Origin: Zeugodacus cucurbitae
Taxonomy: Eukaryota; Arthropoda; Insecta; Diptera; Tephritidae
Assembly: GCF_028554725.1 (NCBI RefSeq)
Contig: NC_071672.1
Span: 3,762,501-3,826,500 of the forward strand
Reading direction: 5' to 3'
Length of the DNA: 64,000 nucleotides
This document shows, piece by piece, positions 8,661 through 20,039 of the stretch. The translations under genes were made by a program, and so were the position numbers. The first letter of the stretch is position 1. Each line of letters opens with the position of its first letter. The notes below the pieces were generated by a model. The model saw only the letters and a program-made list of their open reading frames with translations. It was not told the DNA's origin and made no database searches.

Positions 8661-11600
8661 TATCTTCTTCTTCTTGACTGGCGTAGACACCGCTTACGCG
8701 GTTATAGCTTGCTTTTCAGAGCTGGAGCACCTTCATCCATTCGAACAACATGTCCTAGCCAGCGTAGCCGCTGTTTTTTATTCGCTGGACTATGTCTATG
8801 TCGTCGAATAACACATACAGCTCATCGTTCCATCGTCTGCGGTATTCGCCGTTGCCAATTCTTAAGGGACCATAAATCTTCCGCAAAACCTTTCTCTCGA
8901 AAACTCCTAGTGCCGTCTCATCGGATGTTGACATCGTCCACGCTTCTGCACCGTAAAGTAGGACGGGAATGATGAGAGACTTGTAGAGTTTGGTTTTTGT
9001 TCGTCGAGAGAGGACTTTACTTTTCAATTGCCTACTTAGTCCATAGTAGCACCTGTTGGCAAGAGTGATTCTGCGTTGGATTTCCAGGCTGACATTGTTA
9101 TTGCTGTTAATGCTGGTTCCCAGGTAGACGAAATTATCTACAACTTCAAAGTTATGACTGTCAACAGTGACGTGGGAGCCAAGACGCGAATGCGCTGACT
9201 GTTTGTTTGACGACAGGAGATATTTCGTCTTGTCCTCGTTCACCACCAGACCCATACGCTTCGCTTCCTTATCCAGTCTGGAGAAAGCAGAACTAACGGC
9301 GCGGGTGTTGTTTCCAATGATATCGATATCATCGGCGTACGCCAGTAGCTGTACACTCTTATAGAAGATTGTACCTTCTCTGTTTAGCTCTGCAGCTCGT
9401 ATTATTTTCTCCAGCATCAGGTTAAAGAAATCACACGAGAGTGAGTCACCTTGTCTGAAACCTCGTCTGGTATCGAACGGCTCGGAGAGGTCCTTCCCGA
9501 TCCTGACGGAGCTTTTGGTGTTGCTCAACGTCAGCTTACACAGCCTTATTAGTTTTGCGGGGATACCAAATTCAGACATCGCGGCATAAAGGCAGCTCCT
9601 TTTCGTGCTGTCGAAAGCAGCTTTAAAGTCGACAAAGAGATGGTGTGTGTCGATCCTATTTTCACGTGTCTTCTCCAAAATTTGGCGCATGGTGAATATC
9701 TGGTCCGTTGTTGATTTTCCAGGTCTAAAGTCACACTGATAAGGTCCAATCAGTTTGTTGGCGGTGGGCTTTAGTCTTTCACACAATACGCTCGACAGAA
9801 CCTTATACGCGATGTTGAGGAGGCTTATCCCACGGTAATTGGCGCAAATTGTGGGGTCTCCCTTTTTGTGTATTGGGCAGAGTACACTGAGATTCCAATC
9901 GTCAGGCATGCTTTCTTCCGACCATATTCTGCAAAGAAGCTGATGCAAGCACCTTATCAGCTCTTCGCCGCCGTATTTGAATAGCTCGGCCGGTAATCCA
10001 TCGGCACCCGCCGCCTTATTGTTCTTCAAGCGGGTAATTGCTATTCGAATTTCTTCACGGTCGGGCAATGGAACATCTGCTCCATCGTCGTCGATTGGGG
10101 AATCGGGTTCGCCATCTCCTGGTGTTGTACTTTCACAGCCATTCAGCAGGCTGGAGAAGTGTTCCCTCCACAAACTCAGTATACTCTGGTCATCAATAAC
10201 TAGATCACCTCTGGGGGTCCTACAGGAGTGTGCTCCGGTCTTGAAACCTTCAGTTAGTCGCCGGATCCTTTCGTAAAATTTTCGAGCATTACCCCTGTCG
10301 GCCACCTTGTCAAGCTCTTCATACTCACGCATTTCGGCGCATTTCTTTCTTTTTTTGTCTGCAAATGCGTCTCGCTTCCCTCTTCAGTTCTCGGTATCTT
10401 TCCCAACCCGCTCGTGTTGCGGTCGATCGCAACATTGCGAGGTAGGCAGTCTGTTTTCTCTCCACTGCGAGACGACAATCCTCATCATACCAGCTGTTTT
10501 TTTGACTTTTCCGAAAACCAATGGTTTCGGTTGCAGCTGTACGTAAGGAGTTTGATATGCCGTCCCACAGCTCCCTTATACCGAGATGCTGATGTGTGCT
10601 CTCAGAGAGCAGGAGTGCAAGTCGAGTAGAAAATCGTTCGGCTGTCGGTTGTGATTGCAGCTTCTCGATGTCGAACCTTCCTTGTGTTTGTTGACGTGTG
10701 CGCTTTTCTACACAGAGGCGGGTGCGTATCTTAGCTGCTACAAGATATTGGTCCGAGTCGATGTTGGGACCACGAAGCGTACGCACATCAAAAACACTGG
10801 AGACATGTTGTCCATCTATCACAACATGATCGATCTGGTTGCGAGTGATTCGATCCGGGGACAGCCAAGTAGCTTGATGGATTTTCTTATGCTGGAATCT
10901 AGTACTACAGACGACCATATTTCGGGCACCGGCGAAGTCGATCAGCCTCAGACCGTTTGGTGATGTTTCGTCATGGAGGCTGAATTTTCCGACAGTTGTG
11001 CCAAAGACATCTTCTTTACCCACCCTAGCGTTGAAATCGCCAAGCACGATTTTGACATCGTGGCGGGGGCAGCGCTCATAGGTGCGTTCTAGGCGCTCAT
11101 AGAAAGCGTCTTTGGTCACATCGTCCTTCTCTTCCGTTGGGGCGTGGGCGCAAATCAGCGATATGTTGAAGAACCTCGCTTTTATGCGGATTGTGGCTAG
11201 ACGTTCATCCACCGGGGTGAATGCCAGGACTCGGCGACGTAGTCTCTCTCCCACCACAAATCCAACACCAAATTTGCGCTCCTTTATATGGCCGCTGTAG
11301 TAGATGTCACAAGGACCCACCTTCTTCCGTCCTTGTCCCGTCCATCGCACTTCTTGGACGGCGGTGATGTCAGCCTTTAGTTGTATGAGGACATCAACCA
11401 GCTGGGCAGAGGCACCTTCCCAATTAAGAGTCCGGACATTCCAGGTGCATGCCCTCAAATCATGATCCTTAGTACGTTTGCAGGGGTCGTCATCAAAAGG
11501 GGGGTTTCTCATCCGAGGCTCGGTGTTTGTTTTCATTGGGGAGATTTTTTTATGTGGTGGGTCCCAAGCCCTACGCACAACCGCACAAGCGGGCTTCGCC

Positions 11601-11785
11601 TTCTCACTTTAGCTCGCCTCCAAACGGATGTCTGTTAGCTACCCAGGGGATACTTGGTCTAAAACCGGAAGTCGTGAGCTGCTTGAGTCATATGCAAAAG
11701 AATCGTTCCTGGCCACTCCCAAGTGAATGGCAATCAGAAACTTTCCTCACTTGCGTGAACTTCTACATATGACCCCATCCCCCCA
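8661..11785 (-). mobile_element. RTE-clade non-LTR retrotransposon, near full length, inactive
   Basis: About 3.1 kb, the usual RTE size, with one APE-endonuclease/RT frame and a short 3' region. The 3' end carries (GAA)n on the sense strand (ttcttcttctt at 8661-8671), the microsatellite tail typical of RTE. The sense 3' end abuts the 5' end of the Helitron. The 5' end lies about 25 bp from the end of 28S. A short 5' UTR occupies about 11579-11785. The exact 5' boundary is estimated and I found no convincing target duplication. Confidence 0.82.
8703..11578 (-). pseudogene. RTE endonuclease-reverse transcriptase (two frameshifts)
   Basis: The N-terminal half (10325-11578) is an APE endonuclease with TWNVRTLNWEG, AVQEVRWTG, VLGDFNARVG and RNQIDHVVIDG. 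The RT half (8755-10332) has FVDFKAAFDS (motif A), FRQGDSLSCDFFNL (B) and LLAYADDIDIIG (C). The halves are in different frames, with a one-base slip in an A-rich lysine stretch near 10340. A second slip in AAAAA near 8778 puts the true C-terminus (QRLRWLGHVVRM) out of frame. The catalytic SDH of the endonuclease reads DSDQYLV: His is replaced by Gln. It is normally a single ORF; this copy is dead. Confidence 0.88.
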
Positions 11786-11811
11786 TATACATATAAAAAA
11801 TTTATAAACAG

Positions 11812-12272
11812 TTTGATCGAATCATCAAGCAAAGGATAAGCTTCAGTGGATCGCAGTATGGCAGCTGCTCTACCACTTACAACACCTTGCCAGTTACCAA
11901 AGTCGTTTACAATTGATTCTAGGCATTGACATTGTATTAAATAATGTTTTAATAAGTAACTAGCGCGTCATACAGGTGATATTTAATCCTCCCGCATTTG
12001 CTATGTTACAAATAACATTGGCATCACATATATCCATTGTCGTTTATAAATAAAATTTATAAACTGTAAATGGTTTAGAGAAGCCATACAATGCAATTGC
12101 CCCATATTTATCATTGCAGTCCAGCACGGATACGACCTTAGAGGCGTTCAGGCATAATCCAACGGACGTAGCATCATACCACTGTTCGCTCGAATAAGTA
12201 TTGTACCATTGGTCCGTACCTGCGGTTCCTCTCGTACTACGCAGGAATGCTGTCGCAATAACAATTGTCATT

Positions 12273-12330
<58 letters not shown>

Positions 12331-12352
12331 TGGGTGAACAATCCAACGCTTG

Positions 12353-12405
<53 letters not shown>

Positions 12406-12428
12406 GACGGCGCTATGAACGCTTGGCC

Positions 12429-12473
<45 letters not shown>

Positions 12474-12987
12474 TTAAAAACTCTTTAAACCAAAAGGATC
12501 GATCGGCCGAGCTTTTGCTGTCTCTGTGTGTACTGAACACCGAGATCAAGTCAGCATTTGCCCCTTTGCTCTATGTGTGGTTTCTGTCCGCACTGAGCTG
12601 GCCTTGGGACACCTCCGTTATTATTAGAGAGATGTACCGCCCCAGTCAAACTCCCCACCTGGCAATGTCCTTGAATTGGATCATACCTGAGTGTTGGAGT
12701 TATACCAAATTTTAATTATAACAATAACACCGAAATGCTATCATTTCATTAAAATATGTTTACAATTATATAACAAACTCGTGGTACTTTGATCAAGAAG
12801 CTTGCATCAAAACCCAATACCATAAGATATATAAATATACCCATATAATGGCTAAGCAATGATACACGTTCCACTTAATCAAGTAAGTAAGGAAACAATA
12901 AGAGTAGTGGTATTTCATTGTTGATACATAACCGAAATTATATATCTCCCACTTATGCTACACCTCTTATGTCTCCTTACACTGCCA

Positions 12988-13026
<39 letters not shown>

Positions 13027-13030
13027 ATTA

Positions 13031-13066
<36 letters not shown>

Positions 13067-13081
13067 CAGTAGATAGGGACA
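11812..13081 (-). rRNA. 28S rRNA, 3' portion (unit 1), downstream of the R1 site
   Basis: The minus strand carries the 3' third of insect 28S. The sarcin-ricin loop is present (AGTACGAGAGGAACC within 12222-12242), as is the gene end CTTATCCTTTGCTTGATGA near 11821-11840. The right edge, at TGTCCCTATCTACT (13068-13081), is the R1 target duplication. The 3' end at 11812 is approximate (a few bases). Several stretches differ from what I expect of conserved dipteran 28S (for example around 12160-12230 and 12478-12500), so this part too may be degenerate. It is separated from its 5' portion by 19.4 kb of transposons. Confidence 0.9.
13068..13081. repeat. R1 target-site duplication, left copy
   Basis: agtagatagggaca, identical to 32470-32483. 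It is the reverse complement of TGTCCCTATCTACT, the 14-bp duplication characteristic of R1 in insect 28S genes. It brackets the whole 13082-32469 insertion. Confidence 0.93.
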
Positions 13082-13246
13082 ACGTCCGGTGGGATTAACG
13101 TGGGTACCTGCCGACGACGGCCTTACTCCACGGTGCTCAAAAGCACAGCGGATCAAATCAATGCGATGATCAGTGCCCCGAAAATGCTACGCATTATTCG
13201 GTACCAATTGGCGTGTGGAATGGACACACTAACCACCTTGGACACA

Positions 13247-15350
13247 CCTAACGTCCCGGATGTACTCATAAGTCACCCGACCATTGAGACTATTATCCCA
13301 ACGGTCTTGCCACCTACTCCTAACCCTGTCATCTAGAAGCCTCTTGCTTCCTACATATCCCAACCTCTCCACATCATCATCGGAAATCAAACCATTCCGC
13401 AGCAATGACACACTCACACGCACGCTGTATGACAACCAGGTCAAGAGGGGGCGCACCTAGTAACACCTGCAACGCATCCGTAGAAACGGTGCGACATACA
13501 GGCAGACAGGCGAGCATCATGCAACGCTGGACGGAGAGGAGCTTTCGGCGACCGAAGACCGTCGTGGCCGTTCGCCACCATACAGCAGCCCCATAAGTGT
13601 CACAAGCCACAAATAAGCCGCGATATATGGAGCGAACAGCACGACGTCCGAGGCCCCAATCACTCCGTAAAACGCGCATAACCTTACCTACGACCGCCTG
13701 CAGTCGCACCTTCACACTCACCAAGTGTGGAGTAAAACACATTCTTTCACTCATGGTCAACCCCACGCCTTGAGCGACCTTCAACAAGGAGAAGAAGGTC
13801 GTCCGCATACGCACAACACTTACAGAGTGGTTCGAGCTGCCCAAGCAGAGAGTTCATCATGAGGTTCCATATATATGGACCACAGATGGATCCCTGTGGA
13901 CAGCCACGAGCCACTCCAATCTCCACACTCCCATTCATTCCAACGATAGAGGATTTCCGTCCGAAAAGTAGCTTCGCCAGAGACTAATTTCCGGACAGCC
14001 AAGTTCCTCTAACCGTTCTATCACTCGATCCCAGATCAGATAATCGAATGCCCCCTTGAAGTCAACAAATATGCCTAGGACATACTTGTTGACATTCTCC
14101 CTAACAACATTCTGCACATACATCCACGCATCTTCCACACTGCGTCCTTTCCTGAACCCATATTGCCTATCCGACCACATACCCCACGTTAGCTCCTGAA
14201 GTCGTTCCACCATAACCCTCTCCAGTACTTTTCCAAGCACCGGAAGAAGGCTGATGCCCCGATAAGAACGAGGATCACTGCCGATCTTATCAGGGGACTT
14301 CAGGAGAGGGACGACCCTGGCACTTTTCCACTCACGTGGAAAATATCCCTCCCACACGCACTTGTTATAAATGGCCTCCAAGTATTCCGGAATGAACTTC
14401 CACAAGCTTTTGCACATCTCCCCGTTCAAACCATCAAAACCTGGGGACCGTGTAGACCTAACCAGGCCAAAGGCGTATCCCAACTCCTCATCTTCTAGTG
14501 GTGGAACAGGTACCTCTTGTGCTTGAGGTGCCTGAACCTCAGCCCTGGGAAAGAACGCTCCTAACAGAACCTCCGCACACTCTCTCCACGTTGATAACAC
14601 AGAGTCACCAACGCGGAGAGAGGTGATATCCTCCCTCTTACGACCCCTGCAGATCCTGTAGACCTGCCCCCAGGGGTCATACCTATTCTCCCCAACAAAG
14701 CTCCTCCATTCCTCTTCTTTTATTCTCACAAGCATATCCTTATACTCTCTAACCGCACAACTAAAATCATATCTGATCTGGGATAACCTATCCGAATTGG
14801 ACCGCCGAGCACGCTGGAACTTTCGTCTCAACCGCCGGACAGTCCTCCTCTTCAAGGTTAACTCATTCGTCCACCACCTAATTTTCCTAATCCTAGAACT
14901 TTCATACTTCCTGAAAACCATATCATTAACACACCAGACCAACTCATACAGCCGAGCAATTTGCTCGTCCCAGTTCCTCAAACTCACTAAGCGGTATTTC
15001 CAATACCGCTTCCCTTACATTCTGTCCATATTGGTTCCAGTCAGTACCAGAGGTACGCCATCGCCGGGGCTCGCTAAATTTGCAATACAAACTAGCGACA
15101 ATCATTCTACCGAACTCCCCCTCTACTGAAACACACACCCCCTGTTGCGACGAATCCAACACTACGCAATCGTAGTTTGGATCAGTCACAACAATTGCGG
15201 CATTACCCCTAAGGTCCGTAAAGACCCTGAAAACTCCCGGAAGAACCCGAAGCACACCATTGGTGGTGTAGGGCTCCTGGAGTAAGGCAATGCCGCACTC
15301 ACCCTCAAGCATACAACCCCCCAACTCACACATCACGGCATACGATCCCT
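13247..15350 (-). pseudogene. R1-C ORF2 remnant
   Basis: The main open piece (13935-14987) covers the region before and into the RT: LKRRTVRRLRRKFQRARRS, STRSPGFDGLNGEMC, FRKGRSVEDAWMYVQ and FVDFKGAFDYLIWDRV (motif A). Motifs B (GCPQGSICGPYIWN) and C (CAYADDLLLL) are in 13747-13938, in another frame. The RT C-terminus is in 13377-13844. The endonuclease is reduced to its first ~95 codons (14944-15336), fused by deletion to the RRWRTSGTDWNQ segment, so DANA and SDHN are absent. Non-functional. Confidence 0.87.
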
Positions 15351-16690
15351 GACAATTTAGCTGATGGAGGGTATATCGGGCAGACAGCGGACATCATAAG
15401 ATGCCCAGCTGGCCTAACCTTAAATGCACAGTTGCGACAATGGGGTGCATTGACGCAACCGGTAGCTCTGTGGCCTTCTTGACCGCAACTCCTACAGACA
15501 TCTGATTTGGCCCTACACTCAGCCACTCTATGGTCAAAACCCATACACCGGAAGCAGCCAGCAACAGGGGTATCCGGTCGAACCCTGAAGGAAAACCACT
15601 TTATGTAGCACCTTCCCGCTTCCAAGAGGGCGGACATTGATTTGTCCGAACCCTCAAGGACAACGTTGGTGCTACCATCAGCGGCCATCTTCCAGGGCCG
15701 ACTGATCATCCGCACATCTGACTTTCGTGCCTCAGGGCTGACGTCCTGGAGGTTCAACCGAAAGAGCTCCTCCATGAAGTCATCATGGGAGATTTCGGTG
15801 TGAACCCCCTGAACCGCAACCCGCGGACCCAACTTCCGGTTAACAGTCACATTCAATCCCACCTCCCCGAATTTGGCACTATTCGCCACCTTTTCCCTCT
15901 CTAAGACAGAGGGGGGTGCGAATAACCACCCCACCACCCTTAATCGGCTTCACCTCGTGCACTCGCACTCCGAGGGAAGGTCCCACCTCGTTCACCACCT
16001 TTTTGATGACTTCCTTAGAGGAAGTCGTCGGGGCCTTGCTGCGCACCACCACCGACCACGTCTCCACGGGCTTCGGCAATGCCGGAGCAATCGCCTCCAA
16101 CGCAGGTGCTGAAGGCGCACGCACCGACTCAGCCGGAGCCAAACCCACAACCGACCTCTTCGGTTGGGGAAGATATCCCCCACATCCCCCCCTGAGAGCG
16201 TCAACCTGACCGCGAAGATGGGCATTCTTGGTTACTACCGTCATCAGGAGCGCCTCGTACTTCGAGGCAAGCTCCATCAGCCCCTTCGCGGTAGTGACCT
16301 CAAAGTCTTTAGCCCCCAACACTAAGGCGTTTAACTCGGCCGTCACTGCCTTCATGGCAGCAACATGGCTGATAGCGCCTCCCCCAACCACAGCCCCATT
16401 ATCTCCACCCTGACGTTTCCCTCCCTCCTTCCCCGAGCTGACTTTCGTCGATCCCTCCTTCGCGACGCTCTTTTTTGCGACACCGTTTTTCACGACGCCC
16501 TTATCCGCGACACCCTTATCCGCAACGCCCTTCCCAGTGCCGCTGTTACCGCCGCTCTCGGCCGGCTTAGAAGCACCCGAAAGTGCGGGGTGAGCAACCG
16601 CTTTTTCAGCGGTGCCACCTATTCCGCTACCGCTCTCACTCCCACCATCCTCTGATTTCATCAACAGAGGCGACACCCAGGCACCCTTTG
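15326..16690 (-). pseudogene. R1-C ORF1 remnant (zinc knuckles present)
   Basis: The N-terminal frame (15879-16850) has a low-complexity Gly/Ala/Lys-rich region with a short tandem peptide (GVADKGVADKGV), then MKAVTAELNALVLG and ETWSVVVRSKAP. A frame change near 15905 (run of G) separates it from the C-terminal part (15326-15937). That part carries RVAVQGVHTEISHDDFMEE and three knuckles: CFRCMGFDHRVAEC, CRSCGQEGHRATGC and CRNCAFKVRPAGH. The end is altered by a deletion over the ORF1/ORF2 junction. The first ~55 codons are replaced by sequence that is non-coding in copy D. Confidence 0.83.
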
Positions 16691-16968
16691 GGCACAACTG
16701 TACGAGCAGACCCGAAACAAGTTCAACTGAACGCCAGGCGCTCAGCACAGCACTCACTGGTAGGCAATCCAGCCAGCAGGAATACCTACAACACGTTTCC
16801 GAAGGGGGAATCTTCAAAAGATACTGGTAATGTATGTTACCAGTATGCACGATTCATACTGTCTGCTAAAGATACACCTCATTCGGGACCACGCCCAACT
16901 ATGTTGGACTTGCGAAACAGTATGCCTGCGTACTAAACCCTGAACTTCGGCTCCTATAGCTTATAATT

Positions 16969-17008
16969 GGACCTGCGGGACCGCCGTTAAGCACTACTTC
17001 GCAGGACC
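16969..17008 (-). promoter_or_regulatory. Conserved 3' UTR hairpin of W elements
   Basis: The RNA arms CCUGCG and CGCAGG pair around a ~26-nt loop containing GAAGUAGUGCUUAACGG. The same structure occurs in W2 (21706-21745) and in the diverged W3 (55314-55351), where the arm is GCCCUGUG against CGCAGGGC, a U-G for C-G exchange and a longer stem. In target-primed systems the 3' UTR is what the RT recognises; that role is inferred. Confidence 0.6.
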
Positions 17009-17048
17009 AAGCTGGGCCACTATGCCACTTCAGATAATCCCCGCAGGG

Positions 17049-20039
17049 TTATTCACTTTGTATTATACTTCTGCGCTGTCGTTCTTTAACCCTAAGTTCT
17101 TGGATCGCTATAGCGGTCCACTCCTTCATTTTAGCCCACACCAGCTGCGATTGCAACATGTGACTCACTATATTATCAGGCGTCATTACTTCATTAATTA
17201 TCTGCTCCATCGAGGTTCTCTCCTTTACATATCTCGAGCAGGAGAAAAATATATGTTCTGCATTTTCTTCTGCACTTCTGCAGAAGGAACATTCAATATT
17301 GTCGTCGTGGCCGAACCTGTGGAGGTACTGCCTGAAACAGCCATGCCCAGACAGGAACTGGGTCAGATAGAAGTCTGTCTCTCCATGTAGCCTACCAATC
17401 CAGGTTGATACGTTCTTAATGAGTCTATAGGTCCATCTTCCTTTTTCTGCCGCATCCCATTGCGCTTGCCACTCGTTAAGTCTCACCTGTCTCTCCTCTT
17501 TGCGCTCATCGTCCGTTAGGCGCCTATTCACAAGTTTTGTCTTTCGATAGACTCTGCTAAGCTCCGAAGCCATTATATCCGGTGGAATAAGGCCAGCTAT
17601 GATACCAACAGCTTCGTGTGACAACGTTCTAAACGCGCAGGCAACTCTAATGGCGCTTAGTCTAGAAACTGTCTTTGCCTTGTTGGCACATGTTTTTTGA
17701 TGTAAAGCCATCCCCCATATAGGAGCCGCGTACATCAGTACTGATTGGCAAACTTTAGCTAGTAGAGTTCTCCTACTATGGCTGGGTCCGCCAATGTTGG
17801 CCATGATTCTCGATAGGGCCGCTGTCACTTTAGCTGCTTTGCCACATGCTTTCTCGATGTGTGCCTTGAAATTCAGCCTCGCATCGATCATAACGCCGAG
17901 ATACCTCAGTGCATTTTGTGTTACAACATTGTACCCATCAATATTTAGGGTGACCGTTTCCAGTTTTTTCCTGCTCGTGATAAGAACAGCTTCAGTCTTT
18001 TCCCCAGCAAGCTGTAGTTTAGTTCTGGTGAGCCAATCTTTGATTTTTGCAGTGGTCTCATTGCAAACGCTTTGAATGTGGAAAAGTTCCTTCGCAACGA
18101 TCGTCACGGCGATGTCGTCCGCATAGCCAATTATTTGGGCGCCTTTTGGCAGGGGTAGGCGTAACACACCATCATACAACACATTCCATAATAACGGACC
18201 CAATACTGAGCCTTGCGGTACTCCACCTGTCACCACGTACTTTTTTGGACCTACATCGGTATCGTACAATAGCAGCCTATCAGACAGATATCTACTAATT
18301 ATTCGCAGTAGATACATCGGTGTATTTCTCGCCTCCAGTGCGCTTATAATGTTCGGCCAGTATGCCGAGTTGAAAGCATTTTTTACGTCAAGTGTGACAA
18401 CCGCACAATATTCTTTCTCACCGAACATCCATCTGGTGCCCGATATGGCTTTGGCCGCAATATCAGTCACTTTTCCTACAGCGTCTATGGTGGACCGACA
18501 TCTTCTGAAGCCGAATTGGTTATCAGATAGACCAGATGGCTCATCTTCTAGGTGGCGTTCCAGACGTGCGCAGATCAACCTCTCCAGTATTTTACCCATG
18601 GTGTCGATCATGAAAAGTGGTCGATACGCACTCGGCTCACCTGCCGGTTTATTCGGCTTCTGTAGTAGGACTAAGCGCTGTTTTTTCCACACTTTTGGAA
18701 AAACTCCTTCGTTTAAGCACCGCGTATAAAGCTCGGTGAACACACTTTTGTTTTGATTGATGGCTATTTTGAGTGCCTTGTTCGGGATGCCATCAAGTCC
18801 AGACGCCTTTGCGTTGCCGAATCTCTCCGCCACCTCGATAATTTCTTTCTCATCGATTATCATGGCTTCCATAACTGCGGGTAACCTTCTACGCGATTGT
18901 AGCTCTTGCCTAGGGAAGAGAGTTTTCACCACTTTTTCTAGGAGGGTGTGACATGTTGGTGCTTGGCTTCTACCCCCTCTGACCTTCGTCATGACAATTT
19001 TATATGCGTCACCCCACGGATTTTCGTCCACCTTCTCACACAGTTGGTTGAAGCTAGAGGACTTGCTTCTTTTGATCGCCATCTTGAATTCTTTACGTTT
19101 GTTCTTAAGCAATTCGCATATTCTTGTGTGATCTGTCCTACCTTGATTTCTTTGAGAGAGACGTCGCAACTTATGGCATTCACTTCTTAGCACGCTAATC
19201 TCTTCGTTCCACCAGTATTCGGACTTTCGAGATGTGACTGATTTTTTCCTGCACATGGCAGCGTCACAGGCTTTGGTCACGTGCTTTACAAGCATTTCAG
19301 CTTGTCGATCTAAATCGCTCACGGTACGTGGAATCCCATCCAACATTAATTCAAATATTTTTTCGTCTAACGTTTCTATCTTCCATCCTCGTTTTTGGGG
19401 TTTCTTAAGACTGGCGCGTGATTGCGTTCGCGTACCGATTTCTACCATAATGGCATGATGATCACTATGAGTGTAGAAATCGCACCCCTTCCAACTTGTT
19501 CTTCTAACTAACGTGCCGCTAGCGAAAGTGATATCTATGATAGATCCTCGACCATTCTTTTCGAAAGTGTTTCTTACTCCGGTATTGAACAGTACTACGT
19601 CTAGCACGGAGAATGCTTTGAGCAGTGCATTACCTCGCCTATTCGTGCAACTACTACCCCACTCCATTGCCCATGCATTGAAATCGCCTGCTATCACGTT
19701 TGGCGTAGTATTTAGGGCGTCATGGACCAATTCGTCAAGTATTATTTCATAGTCGTTTTGCAGAACACTGGGGGGAATATAGCAACTGTATAAGTATATT
19801 CCACCAACTTTCGCACGTGTGTAGAAGGATTTCCCTTGGAGCGGCTTGTCTTGAAAGGCATTGTCCCCACAGACCCATATGGTAGCTTTCCTCTCTTTGT
19901 CCGAAATCCAGGTACCAGCACTTCTGTCCTTATACTGTTCACATATTAATGCCACATCTGCCTTTTTCTCATATAGTGTCTGAGTCAATAGTTCTTGGGC
20001 CGCTTCACAGTGATTAAGGTTGATTTGTACAATTCTCAT
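17049..20039 (-). CDS. W1 ORF2: endonuclease-reverse transcriptase, intact (996 aa)
   Basis: The only long retrotransposon frame in the window without a break. I start it at MRIVQINLN because its ATG overlaps the ORF1 TGA (ATGA) and W3 starts at the same place; an upstream in-frame ATG at 20135 lies inside ORF1. Domains: APE endonuclease with ALICEQY, VIAGDFNAWAMEWGS and YTHSDHHAIM; RT with VVTLDVKNAFNSA (about residue 550), GGVPQGSVLGPLLWN (~607) and IIGYADDIAV (~638); then CSFCRSAEENAEHIFFSC, the R1-clade C-terminal zinc motif. Two substitutions against W2/W3 are worth noting: PLFMID (others PLCMID/PLCIID) and FRRCRST (others FRRRRST). It could encode a protein, but ORF1 is broken. Confidence 0.9.
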   Translation of the reverse strand: MRIVQINLNHCEAAQELLTQTLYEKKADVALICEQYKDRSAGTWISDKERKATIWVCGDNAFQDKPLQGKSFYTRAKVGGIYLYSCYIPPSVLQNDYEIILDELVHDALNTTPNVIAGDFNAWAMEWGSSCTNRRGNALLKAFSVLDVVLFNTGVRNTFEKNGRGSIIDITFASGTLVRRTSWKGCDFYTHSDHHAIMVEIGTRTQSRASLKKPQKRGWKIETLDEKIFELMLDGIPRTVSDLDRQAEMLVKHVTKACDAAMCRKKSVTSRKSEYWWNEEISVLRSECHKLRRLSQRNQGRTDHTRICELLKNKRKEFKMAIKRSKSSSFNQLCEKVDENPWGDAYKIVMTKVRGGRSQAPTCHTLLEKVVKTLFPRQELQSRRRLPAVMEAMIIDEKEIIEVAERFGNAKASGLDGIPNKALKIAINQNKSVFTELYTRCLNEGVFPKVWKKQRLVLLQKPNKPAGEPSAYRPLFMIDTMGKILERLICARLERHLEDEPSGLSDNQFGFRRCRSTIDAVGKVTDIAAKAISGTRWMFGEKEYCAVVTLDVKNAFNSAYWPNIISALEARNTPMYLLRIISRYLSDRLLLYDTDVGPKKYVVTGGVPQGSVLGPLLWNVLYDGVLRLPLPKGAQIIGYADDIAVTIVAKELFHIQSVCNETTAKIKDWLTRTKLQLAGEKTEAVLITSRKKLETVTLNIDGYNVVTQNALRYLGVMIDARLNFKAHIEKACGKAAKVTAALSRIMANIGGPSHSRRTLLAKVCQSVLMYAAPIWGMALHQKTCANKAKTVSRLSAIRVACAFRTLSHEAVGIIAGLIPPDIMASELSRVYRKTKLVNRRLTDDERKEERQVRLNEWQAQWDAAEKGRWTYRLIKNVSTWIGRLHGETDFYLTQFLSGHGCFRQYLHRFGHDDNIECSFCRSAEENAEHIFFSCSRYVKERTSMEQIINEVMTPDNIVSHMLQSQLVWAKMKEWTAIAIQELRVKERQRRSIIQSE

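Larger units (their letters stand above)
13082..16780 (-). mobile_element. R1: R1 copy C, internally deleted
   Basis: The 3' end is authentic (acgtccggtgggattaacg next to the target duplication). Compared with copy D it lacks about 675 bp across the 3' UTR and ORF2 C-terminus (junction at about 13240, after accaccttgg), part of the RT (junction near 13770), most of the endonuclease (near 15064) and the ORF1/ORF2 boundary (near 15364). At its 5' side ORF1 codons run into 5' UTR-type sequence (near 16680), and then W1 begins at about 16781. The exact 5' border with W1 is uncertain by tens of bases. Confidence 0.85.

Noticed and set aside
16365..16936. Plus-strand frames opposite R1 and W ORF1 (also 21102-21673)
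   Set aside because: They mirror GC-rich low-complexity ORF1 codons; the sense strand explains them.
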